This document shows positions 18,005 through 26,759 of a stretch of DNA of 47,364 bases, piece by piece. Both the position numbers and the translations under genes were made by a program. Positions within the stretch are counted from its first letter, which is position 1; each line of letters begins with the position of its first letter. Origin of the DNA: Erythrobacter donghaensis. GTDB taxonomy: Bacteria > Pseudomonadota > Alphaproteobacteria > Sphingomonadales > Sphingomonadaceae. The notes beneath the pieces are model-generated. The model saw only the letters and a program-made list of their open reading frames with translations, did not search any database and had not been told where the DNA came from. The stretch is taken from contig NZ_LSJS01000177.1 in assembly GCF_001557325.1 (NCBI RefSeq), positions 1 through 47,364 of the forward strand, written 5' to 3'.

Positions 18005-19690
18005 ATGCCCATGCTCAAGCATCCTTCCGCCAAATATCGTCCCTTCGGCCAGATCGACCTGCCCGACCGCCAGTGGCCGGGCCGCGTGATCGCCCAAGCG
18101 CCGCGCTGGCTTTCAACCGACCTGCGCGACGGCAACCAGTCGATCATCGATCCGATGGACGCGGTGAAGAAGCGCCGCTTCTTCGATCTGCTGGTCGAGG
18201 TCGGCCTCAAGGAAATCGAGATCGGTTTTCCCAGCGCGGGCGCGACTGAGTTCGATTTCATTTCCGGCCTCGTGAAGTCGGATGCGATCCCCGAGGACGT
18301 GATCGTCCAGGTGCTGACGCAAGCCCGCGAAGACCTGATCCGCACCAGCTTTGCCAGCCTTGAGGGCGCGCGGGCGGCTATCGTCCACCTCTACAACGCC
18401 GTTTCGCCGGCGTGGCGCGACATCGTGTTCCGCATGAGCCGCGAGGAAGTGAAGGCGATCGCCGTCGCGGGCGCCAAGGTGATGCGGGATGAAGCCGCGC
18501 GCTATCCCGGCACCGACTGGCACTTCCAGTATTCGCCCGAGACCTTCTCCACGGCCGAGCTGGACTTCAGCATAGAGGTCTGCGCGGCGGTGATGGAGGT
18601 GCTCCGCCCCACTCCCGACCACCCGATCATCCTCAACCTGCCCGCCACGGTCGAGGCGGCGACCCCCAACATCTACGCCGACCAGATCGAATATTTCACC
18701 CGTCACCTGCCAAACCGTGAAGCTGCGGTGATCTCGCTTCACACCCACAACGACCGCGGCACCGGGGTCGCGGCGGCGGAACTCGGCCTGATGGCGGGCG
18801 CCGACCGCGTCGAGGGCTGCCTGTTCGGCAATGGCGAGCGCACCGGCAATTGCTGCCTCGTGACTATGGCGCTGAACCTCTACACACAGGGTGTCGACCC
18901 GGGGCTCGACTTCTCGGATATCGACCGGGTGATCGAGACCGTTACCTATTGCAATGACCTCCCCGTCCACCAGCGCCACCCCTATGGCGGGGAACTGGTC
19001 TACACCGCCTTTTCCGGCAGCCACCAGGACGCGATCAAGAAGGGCTTCGAGGCGCGCGAGACGCAGAACGACGAGTTCTGGCGCGTGCCATACCTCCCCA
19101 TCGACCCGGCCGATCTCGGGCGCAGCTACGAGGCGGTGATCCGGGTCAATTCGCAGTCCGGCAAGGGCGGCTTTGCCTGGGTGCTGGAGAAGGACCAGGG
19201 GCTGAAGCTCCCCAAGCGTATGCAGGCGGATTTCTCGAAGCACGTGCAGGCCATGGCCGACGCGCTGGGCCGCGAGCTCAATGCCGCCGACATCTGGGAC
19301 GCGTTCCGCCGCGCCTATCACGTCAAGATCCACCCCAAGCACTTCCAGCTCGTCCGCTACGAGGAGAGCCGCGCGGCTGACGGCACGCGGATCTTCGCGG
19401 GCACCATCGCGGTGGACGGCACCGAACAATCGGTCTCGGGCCGCGGCAACGGGCTGATCTCGAGCGTGATGGGCACGCTCCGTCAGGCCTTCGGGGTCGA
19501 GCTCGAGGTGATCGACTACACCGAGCACGCGCTCGGCGCCGGCACCGATGCGCGTGCAGCCGCCTATCTCGAATGCCGCGCGCCCGATGGCCGCACCATC
19601 TGGGGCTGCGGGATCGACGAGGACATCGCCACGGCGAGCGTGCGCGCTGTGCTCAGCGCGGCGAATTCGGCTGTGGCGCGCGCCACCTGA
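18005..19690 (+). CDS. leuA: 2-isopropylmalate synthase
   Basis: This 561-residue enzyme is the type-II (yeast/actinobacterial-like) LeuA. The TIM-barrel catalytic domain has 'WLSTDLRDGNQSIIDPMD' with the metal-binding RDGNQ motif, 'EIGFPSAG' and 'SLHTHNDRGTGVAAAELGLMAGADRVEG' holding the HxH metal ligands. The C-terminal regulatory domain (~430-560) binds leucine for feedback inhibition. It condenses acetyl-CoA and 2-ketoisovalerate, committing carbon to leucine. A leucine-rich leader and attenuator stems precede it, giving a second layer of leucine control. ATG 18005 is used; ATG 18011 is two codons later. Confidence 0.95.
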   Translation: MPMLKHPSAKYRPFGQIDLPDRQWPGRVIAQAPRWLSTDLRDGNQSIIDPMDAVKKRRFFDLLVEVGLKEIEIGFPSAGATEFDFISGLVKSDAIPEDVIVQVLTQAREDLIRTSFASLEGARAAIVHLYNAVSPAWRDIVFRMSREEVKAIAVAGAKVMRDEAARYPGTDWHFQYSPETFSTAELDFSIEVCAAVMEVLRPTPDHPIILNLPATVEAATPNIYADQIEYFTRHLPNREAAVISLHTHNDRGTGVAAAELGLMAGADRVEGCLFGNGERTGNCCLVTMALNLYTQGVDPGLDFSDIDRVIETVTYCNDLPVHQRHPYGGELVYTAFSGSHQDAIKKGFEARETQNDEFWRVPYLPIDPADLGRSYEAVIRVNSQSGKGGFAWVLEKDQGLKLPKRMQADFSKHVQAMADALGRELNAADIWDAFRRAYHVKIHPKHFQLVRYEESRAADGTRIFAGTIAVDGTEQSVSGRGNGLISSVMGTLRQAFGVELEVIDYTEHALGAGTDARAAAYLECRAPDGRTIWGCGIDEDIATASVRAVLSAANSAVARAT

Positions 19691-19784
19691 GGCTTCATCG
19701 CTGCATTTCCGGCTGGAACTGGCGCGCCGTGGTGGTATCAAACCGCCACGCGCACCAACGCGACTGTCCCGGGGGGGATTTCAC

Positions 19785-21725
19785 ATGCGTTCGATGATTG
19801 CCACCTTCCTGCTGCTGAGCGCCGCACCGCTCGCCGCACAGATCGCCACACCCGAACGGCCCGTGACCGATCCGAAGAGCCTCCAATCGCCCGTCAACCC
19901 GCAAGCGCGCGAAGTGCCGCTCGAGGACATCGGCAATTCGCGCGGGGTCGGCGGGGTGACGTGGAGCGCGGACGGCAAGCACATCTTTATCGTCACCAAC
20001 CTCACCGGGCGCTTCAATATCTGGCGCACGGATGCGAACGGCAGCTGGCCGCTGCAGATGACCCAGTCTGACGAGAGCCAGGGCGGCCTCGCCGCCTCGC
20101 GCGACGGCAAGTGGCTCTATTTCCGGCAGGACGCCGGGGGCGATGAATATTACGACATCTACCGTGTCCCCACCACCGGCGGCGCGACCCAGCGGATCAC
20201 GAACACCCCCGACCTCAGCGAAACCGGCATGGTGCCCGGCGGCGCCGACGGCCTGATCGCGCTGTCGGTGAAGAAGAAGAGCGAAGCGCAGTCCAACCTC
20301 GCCGTCCTCGCCCCCGACGGCAGCGTGCGTGTGCTGACCGCCGAGACCGATCCCGATTTCGGCTGGAGCGCCCGCGTCTGGGCCGATGACGGCAGGACGA
20401 TCTACGCCAACCGCGAAAAGATCGATTCGACCACGACCGAAATCTGGCGCGTCGATGTCGCCACCGGCAAGGCCACGCGGGTGCTCGCCAAGGACAAGAC
20501 GATCTACGCGCTCGCCGACATCAGCCCCGACGGGAAATGGATCGCGGTCACCACCGATGTCGATACCGGCCGGCCCCATGCAGGCCTCTACGACCTAGCC
20601 TCGGGCGCGTGGAAATGGTTGCAGCCGATCCCCTGGGATCAGTCCGCGCTGCGCTTCACCCGTGACGGCAAGGCGCTGCTGGTCGAGAGCAGCGACGACC
20701 TGCGCAGCAAGCTGGTGCGGGTCGATCTGGCGAGCGGCACGGAATCCCCGCTCAAGCTGCCGCAGGGGATCAACTTCACCTCCGGCCTCGAACCGCGCTC
20801 GCCCGACGGCAAATCGCTGCTGGTGGTCAACATGGCGGCCAATGTCTCGGGCGAACTGAACCGCTACGACCTTGCCGACGACAGCGTCCGGCCGATCACG
20901 CAGCTCGCGCTTGCCAGCCTGCGGCCCGAGGCGCTCGCCGGCTCGCAGATGGTGACCTACAAGAGCTTCGACGGCACGCTCATCAGCGCGCTCGTCACCA
21001 TGCCTGCGAACCTCAAGCGCGACGGCAGCAACCCCGCGATCGTCATTCCCCACGGCGGGCCGACGGGCAAGACCGACGACTTTTTCGACGATGTCGCCGC
21101 CGCGCTCGCGAGCCGCGGCTATGTCATCATCGCCCCCAATTTCCGCGGCTCGACCGGCTACGGCAAGGCGTTCCAGGCGGCCAATTACGACGACCTGGGC
21201 GGCGGCGACCTCAAGGACACCATCGCCGCCAAGCAGTTCCTCGTCGACAGCGGCTATGTCGATCCCAAGCGCGTCGGGATCTTCGGCGGCTCCTACGGCG
21301 GGTTCATGACGCTGATGGCGATCGGCAAGGCGCCCGACGAGTTCGCCGCCGGCGTCCAGTGGTTCGGGATCATCAACTGGCGCACCATGTACCGCGACAT
21401 GGACGAGGTGCTCAAAGCCTATCTGAGGAGCCTGATGGGCACGCCCGAGGCGAACCCCGAAGGCTACGACCGCGCTTCCCCGCTCACCTATATCGCCAAC
21501 GCCAAGGCCCCGCTGCTCACGATCCAGGGCGAGAACGACATCCGCGTGCCGCGCGGGCAGGCGCAGGAAGTGGAGGACATCCTCAAGGCCAAGGGCCGAA
21601 CGGTCGAGACGGTGTTCTACCCGCTCGAGGGCCACGGCTTCAGGAAGCGCGAGAACCAGCTCGATTCCCTCAAGCGTACGGTGGAATGGTTCGATCGCCA
21701 TCTCAAGCCGCAGATGGCCAAGTAG
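19785..21725 (+). CDS. S9-family (prolyl oligopeptidase-like) secreted serine peptidase
   Basis: From ATG 19785 the protein has 646 residues with a signal peptide (cleavage after 'APLAAQ'). An N-terminal beta-propeller of TolB-like repeats ('SADGKHIFIVTN', 'SRDGKWLYFRQD', 'SPDGKWIAVTTD') is followed by an alpha/beta-hydrolase domain. Nucleophile S503 is in 'GGSYGG', with D585 in 'GENDIRVP' and H617 in 'EGHGF': an intact triad. It should cleave short peptides, often after Pro or Ala, in the periplasm. A GGGGGGGA tract lies before the start. Confidence 0.92.
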   Translation: MRSMIATFLLLSAAPLAAQIATPERPVTDPKSLQSPVNPQAREVPLEDIGNSRGVGGVTWSADGKHIFIVTNLTGRFNIWRTDANGSWPLQMTQSDESQGGLAASRDGKWLYFRQDAGGDEYYDIYRVPTTGGATQRITNTPDLSETGMVPGGADGLIALSVKKKSEAQSNLAVLAPDGSVRVLTAETDPDFGWSARVWADDGRTIYANREKIDSTTTEIWRVDVATGKATRVLAKDKTIYALADISPDGKWIAVTTDVDTGRPHAGLYDLASGAWKWLQPIPWDQSALRFTRDGKALLVESSDDLRSKLVRVDLASGTESPLKLPQGINFTSGLEPRSPDGKSLLVVNMAANVSGELNRYDLADDSVRPITQLALASLRPEALAGSQMVTYKSFDGTLISALVTMPANLKRDGSNPAIVIPHGGPTGKTDDFFDDVAAALASRGYVIIAPNFRGSTGYGKAFQAANYDDLGGGDLKDTIAAKQFLVDSGYVDPKRVGIFGGSYGGFMTLMAIGKAPDEFAAGVQWFGIINWRTMYRDMDEVLKAYLRSLMGTPEANPEGYDRASPLTYIANAKAPLLTIQGENDIRVPRGQAQEVEDILKAKGRTVETVFYPLEGHGFRKRENQLDSLKRTVEWFDRHLKPQMAK

Positions 21726-21750
21726 GCACGGCGGGAAGGAACAGAGGCCC

Positions 21751-22536
21751 GTGACCGGCATCGATGGAGCCTCGCCGCTTGCCGCCCCGCCGCCGCGACC
21801 CGAGGTGCGCAGCGACCTCGGCTGGGCCGACCTGCGCGCAGCGCTCGCGGCGGGCGTGCGCGACTTTCTCGCCATGCCGCGCTTCGGGCTGTTCTTCGGC
21901 GGGGTATATGTGCTTGCCGGACTTGCGATCGGCTGGGCGACGGTCAGCGGCGGCAACCTCACCTGGCTGATCCCTGCCATCGCCGGTTTCCCGCTGGTCG
22001 CGCCCTTTGTCGCGGTGGGGCTTTACGAGGCAAGCCGCCGCCGCGCCGCCGGTGCGCCGCTGACCTGGCGCGCGGTGCTCGGCGCCTTGAAAGGCCACGG
22101 CGACGACCAGATCCTGTCGATGGGGGTGATCGTCTTCGTCGCCTTCGCTTTCTGGATGATCGTCGCCCACGCGATCTTCGCGATCTTCGCGGGAGAGAGC
22201 GGAATGGGCCGCGACCCGCTTGCCGCATTGCTGACGCCCGAGGGGCTGGCGATGCTCGCCGTGGGCAGCGCGGTCGGCGGAGCGATGGCCTTCGCCTTCT
22301 ACGCCATGACCGTCATCAGCCTGCCGCTGCTCGTCGACCGTCGCCACGATTTCCTCACCGCGATCATCGCCAGCCTCGCCGTGGTGCGACGCAACCCCGT
22401 CGTGATGCTCGGCTGGGCCGCGATCATCGCAGGTGTTCTGTTCGCGGCGATGCTGCCGGGCTTTCTCGGGCTGATGGTGGCACTGCCGGTGCTGGGCCAT
22501 GCAACCTGGCACCTCTATGTGCGCGCGGTTGCCTGA
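21751..22536 (+). CDS. DUF2189 integral membrane protein
   Basis: This 261-residue protein starts with GTG at 21751, with GGGAAGGA ahead. It has a short soluble N-terminus ('SDLGWADLRAALAAGVRDFLAMP') followed by six likely membrane helices, with 'YEASRRRAAGAPLTWRAVL' between them. This pattern matches DUF2189, a family of inner-membrane proteins of unknown function. It is 25 bp downstream of the S9 peptidase and may be co-transcribed. Confidence 0.82.
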   Translation: MTGIDGASPLAAPPPRPEVRSDLGWADLRAALAAGVRDFLAMPRFGLFFGGVYVLAGLAIGWATVSGGNLTWLIPAIAGFPLVAPFVAVGLYEASRRRAAGAPLTWRAVLGALKGHGDDQILSMGVIVFVAFAFWMIVAHAIFAIFAGESGMGRDPLAALLTPEGLAMLAVGSAVGGAMAFAFYAMTVISLPLLVDRRHDFLTAIIASLAVVRRNPVVMLGWAAIIAGVLFAAMLPGFLGLMVALPVLGHATWHLYVRAVA

Positions 22537-22614
22537 TTGGGGAATGACGCGGGCCTGCGCGCCGGTTAGGTCTTGCGCCAGAACATTACCGCGAAGCCGG
22601 GCAAGGGAGAGACC

Positions 22615-23655
22615 ATGACCGAAGCCATCATCGAGCCCGATCTGCCGATCATCGACCCCCACCACCACCTGTGGGATCTGCGCGCGATGCTGGAGAGGTT
22701 CCCCGCGCCGCACCACCCCTTCATCGCCGCGATCGCGCCGCACGCGCATTACACCTTCGACCAGCTCCATGCGCACTTGACCAGCGGCCACAACATCGTC
22801 GGCACGGTCTTCATGGAGTGCGGCGCCTTCTACAACGGCGCCTATGGCGAGGCGCTCAAGGTGGTCGGCGAGGTCGAGTATGTGAACGGGGTCGCGGCGC
22901 AATCGGCGAGCGGGCTCTATGGCCCTTCCCGCTACTGCGCGGGGATCATCGGCCACGCCGACCTGACCCGCGGCGCGGCTGCGGGCGACGTGCTCGATGC
23001 GCTTGCCGCGGCATCCCCCCGCTTCCGGGGCATCCGCCACTCCGCCGCCTGGGACGCCGATCCGGAGGTGCTCGGCGCGCCGTTCCACCATCCGCAAGGC
23101 CGGTACCTTGATCCGGCCTTTCGCGAGGGCTTCGCCGAGCTCGGCAAGCGCGGCCTCACCTTCGATGCATGGCTGCTCGAGCCGCAGCTGCCCGACCTTA
23201 TCGACCTCGCGCGCGCCTTCCCGGATCAGCCGATCTGCCTCGATCATGTCGGCACGCCGGTGGGCCATGCAAGCTACAAGGGGAAGCTCCACGAGCGCTT
23301 CGACGAATGGCGCCGCAGCATCAGGGAACTCGCCAAGTGCGAGAACGTGGTGGTCAAGCTCGGCGGCCTCGCCATGGCCTTCTGCGCCCTGCCCGAGGAT
23401 GGCCCTGCCGCCGGCCACTCATCCGAACACCTCGCCGCGCTGTGGCGCCCCTATGTCGAGACCTGCATCGAAGCCTTCGGCGCGAACCGCGCGATGTTCG
23501 AGAGCAATTACCCGGTCGATTCCTGGGGCGCGGACTACGCGGTGCTGTGGAACGCCTTCAAGCGCCTCGCGCGCGGCGCCAGCGCCGAGGAGAAGGCGGC
23601 GCTCTTTGCAGGCACGGCGGCGCGATTTTACGGGATCGAGGACGTCCTCGGATGA
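22615..23655 (+). CDS. Amidohydrolase-family protein (metal-dependent hydrolase, PF04909 type)
   Basis: The 346-residue protein from ATG 22615 (AAGGGAGAG upstream) carries the TIM-barrel amidohydrolase metal motif 'IIDPHHHLWDL' at 12-22. 'FRGIRHSAAWD' and 'ICLDHVGTPVG' follow, and the C-terminal 'MFESNYPVDSWG' carries the conserved Asp. Such enzymes hydrolyse lactones or decarboxylate aromatic acids. The substrate is not evident; related proteins include gluconolactonase-like and 2-pyrone-4,6-dicarboxylate lactonase-like hydrolases. It precedes the nitronate monooxygenase gene by 90 bp. Confidence 0.82.
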   Translation: MTEAIIEPDLPIIDPHHHLWDLRAMLERFPAPHHPFIAAIAPHAHYTFDQLHAHLTSGHNIVGTVFMECGAFYNGAYGEALKVVGEVEYVNGVAAQSASGLYGPSRYCAGIIGHADLTRGAAAGDVLDALAAASPRFRGIRHSAAWDADPEVLGAPFHHPQGRYLDPAFREGFAELGKRGLTFDAWLLEPQLPDLIDLARAFPDQPICLDHVGTPVGHASYKGKLHERFDEWRRSIRELAKCENVVVKLGGLAMAFCALPEDGPAAGHSSEHLAALWRPYVETCIEAFGANRAMFESNYPVDSWGADYAVLWNAFKRLARGASAEEKAALFAGTAARFYGIEDVLG

Positions 23656-23745
23656 TGCCATGTCACTCGCAAAATCGCGCTTGGCACGCCCGGAACCGGC
23701 GCTAGAGACGCGGGTTGATCGCAAAAGCGTTTTGAGGAGAAACCG

Positions 23746-24750
23746 ATGCCCCTTCCCGCCCCGTTCGATCGCCTGCGCCTGCCGCTGATCGGATCGCCGC
23801 TGTTCATCGTCTCGGGCCCCGAGCTGGTGATCGCGCAGTGCAAGGCGGGGATCATCGGCAGCTTCCCGGCGCTGAACGCGCGGCCGCAATCGCAGCTCGA
23901 CGAGTGGCTCCACCAGATCACCGAGGAGCTCGCCGCCCACAACCGCGCGCACCCCAACCGTCCGGCCGCGCCCTATGCGGTCAACCAGATCGTCCACAAG
24001 ACCAACGACCGCATCGAGGCCGACATGGCGACCTGCGAGAAGTGGCAAGTGCCGATGGTGATCACCTCGCTGGGCGCGCGCGAGGAGGTCTATCAGGCGG
24101 TGAAGAACTGGGGCGGGATCACGATGCACGACGTGATCAACAACCGCTTCGCGATGAAGGCGATCGAGAAGGGGGCGACCGGTCTCATCCCGGTGGCCGC
24201 CGGCGCGGGCGGGCATGCCGGTGCGCTCTCGCCCTTCGCGCTGATGCAGGAGATTCGCGAGTGGTTTGACGGCCTCGTCGCGCTCTCGGGAGCGATCGGG
24301 CACGGTGCCTCGATCCTCGCCGCGCAGGCCATGCGCGCCGATTTCGCCTACTGCGGCAGCGCCTTCATCGCCACCAGGGAAGCCAACGCCACCGACGGCT
24401 ACAAGAACGGCATCGTCGAGGGTTCTTCGGAAGGGATCGTCTACACCAACCTCTTCACCGGGGTGCACGGCAACTACCTGCGCTCGTCGATCGAGGCGGC
24501 GGGGATGGACCCGGACAACCTCCCCGAGAGCGACCCCAGCAAGATGAACTTCGGCAGCGGCGGCAACACCAAGGCCAAGGCGTGGAAGGACATCTGGGGC
24601 TCGGGCCAGGGGATCGGGACGATCAAGGAGGTCGGCACGGTCGAGGATCTCGTCGCCCGCTTCGAGCGCGAATATCACGCGGCCAAGGCGCGGCTGGCGG
24701 ACAATTCGGGCTACGCCTCGTGGGCGGCGATGGCCGAGGCGGCGGAGTAA
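23746..24750 (+). CDS. Nitronate monooxygenase-family flavoprotein
   Basis: This 334-residue FMN-dependent TIM-barrel enzyme has 'PLIGSPLFIVSGPELVIAQ' at the N-terminus, 'LIPVAAGAGGHAGALSPFALM' with the active-site His-region, and 'VALSGAIGHGASILAAQAMRADFAYCGSAFIAT' phosphate-binding stretches. It oxidises alkyl nitronates or acts on related compounds. Family members are frequently mis-annotated, so substrate remains open. TTGAGGAGAAACC precedes the ATG, a good ribosome binding site. Confidence 0.88.
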   Translation: MPLPAPFDRLRLPLIGSPLFIVSGPELVIAQCKAGIIGSFPALNARPQSQLDEWLHQITEELAAHNRAHPNRPAAPYAVNQIVHKTNDRIEADMATCEKWQVPMVITSLGAREEVYQAVKNWGGITMHDVINNRFAMKAIEKGATGLIPVAAGAGGHAGALSPFALMQEIREWFDGLVALSGAIGHGASILAAQAMRADFAYCGSAFIATREANATDGYKNGIVEGSSEGIVYTNLFTGVHGNYLRSSIEAAGMDPDNLPESDPSKMNFGSGGNTKAKAWKDIWGSGQGIGTIKEVGTVEDLVARFEREYHAAKARLADNSGYASWAAMAEAAE

Positions 24751-24751
24751 T

Positions 24752-25270
24752 TCAAGCGGCCGCCCACAGCGCCTCGGCCATGGCGTCGAGCTCGGCGAAG
24801 TCGAAGCCGGTGCCGAGCGGGTCCTTGCGGCTCAGCACCACGCGCCGGCGCTCGGCGAGCAGCCGGCGGCGCAGCGCGGCCTGGAGCAGGTGGAGCCGCA
24901 TCAGCGCCTCGACCAGCGCGGCCTCGTTGTCGAGCCGGCGGGCATGGGCCCAGCGCGCCTCGATCCGGCCGACACGGGCGATCACCACCTCGTTGTAGCG
25001 CGGGTGGGGCCCGCGGTGGAGCGGCATGCCGCTGCGCACCGAGGCGGCCTCGGTGGCGGGGAGCAGGAGCCCGTTGCGGCGGAAGTCGTCGAAACCGACG
25101 TTGATGCGTCCGACTTCGGCAAACATGCGGCCAAAGCAGCGCTGCGTGAGGAGCTGGCGGGGGAGCAGGTGATGGCGCTGGAGGCCGGGGTCGTATCCCG
25201 GCGTGCCCCGCGCGTTGACCGAGCGAAAGGCGATGATCGTCAGGCTGTGCGTGTGACCCCAAGCCCGCAT
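24752..25270 (-). CDS. AHH-domain (HNH/Endo VII superfamily) nuclease-fold protein
   Basis: This 172-residue protein has the AHH nuclease signature near its N-terminus: 'LQRHHLLPRQL' (H33, H34), N66 in 'FRRNGLLLP', and 'MPLHRGPHPRYNEVV' (H85, H89). AHH domains are usually the C-terminal toxin of large secreted proteins. Here it stands alone, with a basic helical tail and no secretion or repeat domain. It lies 2 bp downstream of an unknown gene, so they form a pair. Function could be nucleic-acid processing rather than toxicity. Confidence 0.72.
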   Translation of the reverse strand: MRAWGHTHSLTIIAFRSVNARGTPGYDPGLQRHHLLPRQLLTQRCFGRMFAEVGRINVGFDDFRRNGLLLPATEAASVRSGMPLHRGPHPRYNEVVIARVGRIEARWAHARRLDNEAALVEALMRLHLLQAALRRRLLAERRRVVLSRKDPLGTGFDFAELDAMAEALWAAA

Positions 25271-25272
25271 GC

Positions 25273-26121
25273 CTACTCGCGCCAGACGTTGATCAGGGCC
25301 CGGCTGCGTGAGGGGCGCAGCACGAGACGCGAACCGTCGGGGGCGATGATGCGGTCATCCTCGGCCAGCCCGCCGGCGAGCACGAGGTGGTTGACGAGCC
25401 GGATGCCGAGCCGGGTGGCGGCCACCCGGTCGGCGCTGAGCGGGGGCTCGATGCGCAGTTCCTGCCCGATCCAGAAGGCGAGGCCGACGCTTTCGAGCGC
25501 GGCGTCGGCAGTCTCGGTGAAGGCGGTCAAGCCGAGCGCGGGGAACGGCCCGCCATCGAGCCAGGCGCTGGTGACGGATTCGAAGTATCGCCGCCCGATC
25601 GCGGTTGCCGCCGGGGCCCAGCACACCGCCAGCACGTCGTCGAACTGGCGCACGATATCGCAGCCCAGCGCGAGCAGTTCGCGCATCAGCGGGAGGCTGC
25701 CGGCCCCCTCGGCCAGATGCGGGCCCGGGCGCAGCACCATCGCCTCGTAGTCGTCGGACGATGGCAGCGCGGGAAGATCGAAGCGGTGCGCGATGGCAGG
25801 AAAGGTGCTGCCAGGCCCCGGGGCAAGGCCGCTGAGATCGAAGGTCAACCCGTCGCGCAGCAGCTCGAGCCATTGGAGCTGCCCGGGCCAGACCGCCTCG
25901 TCGCCGACCAGAGCGGCTTCGGCGGCGTGGCCCGCGACCGGATCATGGCTCACGCTGACCGCAGGAAGCCGGCCTGCAAATGCCGTCACCGCATGCCGGT
26001 CCGGCCGTTTGCCCCTGGCAAACAGCAGATGCAGCTCGGCGTGATGAGCGCGCTGCGCGTGTGAAATTGCAAGGCTCCCCTCGTATGCGGCCCGGAAGAT
26101 GCCAATACCCCTGCCATCCAT
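25273..26121 (-). CDS. Hypothetical protein, partner of the AHH protein
   Basis: A 282-residue soluble protein with no signal peptide or membrane segment. The clearest parts are 'RRYFESVTSAWLDGGPFPAL', 'LESVGLAFWIGQEL' and 'TRLGIRLVNHLVLAGGL' in the C-terminal half. That half faintly resembles DUF4261-like proteins, but I cannot support a family call. ATG 26121 has no good ribosome binding site, so the real start may lie further in. The stop is 2 bp before the AHH gene, implying co-translation and perhaps a functional pair. Confidence 0.6.
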   Translation of the reverse strand: MDGRGIGIFRAAYEGSLAISHAQRAHHAELHLLFARGKRPDRHAVTAFAGRLPAVSVSHDPVAGHAAEAALVGDEAVWPGQLQWLELLRDGLTFDLSGLAPGPGSTFPAIAHRFDLPALPSSDDYEAMVLRPGPHLAEGAGSLPLMRELLALGCDIVRQFDDVLAVCWAPAATAIGRRYFESVTSAWLDGGPFPALGLTAFTETADAALESVGLAFWIGQELRIEPPLSADRVAATRLGIRLVNHLVLAGGLAEDDRIIAPDGSRLVLRPSRSRALINVWRE

Positions 26122-26186
26122 TTGGCGCGTTTGCCGAAACTCGTCGAGTCCCCAAACGGCACACCCGTCCCGTTTTGGAGCAATCC

Positions 26187-26675
26187 CTAGAACAGCCCGA
26201 GCCGCAGCCCTTCGGCTATCGCCGCGCCGGTTTCGCGCGCCTTAACGAGCGCCTCTGCCGGAACGGTCTTGGGTGCGGCGATTGCCTCGGGGGTCTGCGC
26301 GGCGAGGTTCACGATCACCGGAGGAGCGACGCGCTTCAGGCGCCATCCGGTCGCGATCCGGTCGATCTGGCGCTGGGCCCCCTCCCCGTCCGATCCGGCC
26401 GCTATCAGCGTGGCATAGGCCCGCCCCTCGACCTGCCCGAGCAGGGGGTAGTAGGCGCGGTCGAAGGCCTCCTTCATCAGCCCGCTCATGCTGCCGAGGT
26501 TCTCGGGGCAGACGAAGAGGTAGCCATCGGCGGCGCGCAGCATCTCGGGCTCCGCCTCTCCTGCCGCGACCAGCCATGCGGCCGCACCCGCCCCCTCGGC
26601 CGCCGCGCGTGCGAGCGCCTCGCTCGCGCCGGTGCGGCTGTGCCACAGGATCATGAGGCGCGGGTTCTCGTCCAT
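26187..26675 (-). CDS. Flavodoxin-like / NAD(P)H-dependent FMN reductase-family protein
   Basis: From ATG 26675 the product has 162 residues (ATG 26654 is possible). The flavin phosphate loop is 'ILWHSRTGASEALARA', and the second flavin loop is 'VCPENLGSMSGLMKEAFDRAYYP'. A short C-terminal half ends 'GLRLGLF'. The layout fits small flavodoxin-fold reductases that shuttle electrons or reduce quinones. It diverges from recJ with an ~84-bp gap. The much longer upstream open frame on this strand is an antisense artefact over recJ. Confidence 0.75.
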   Translation of the reverse strand: MDENPRLMILWHSRTGASEALARAAAEGAGAAAWLVAAGEAEPEMLRAADGYLFVCPENLGSMSGLMKEAFDRAYYPLLGQVEGRAYATLIAAGSDGEGAQRQIDRIATGWRLKRVAPPVIVNLAAQTPEAIAAPKTVPAEALVKARETGAAIAEGLRLGLF

Positions 26676-26759
26676 CGCCGCCAAGGCTTCCGCGCGCACC
26701 TGTCGATTGTCAACCGCGCCCACCTGTCGGCGGCGAAGCCTTTGCGCTATCGGCAAGGC

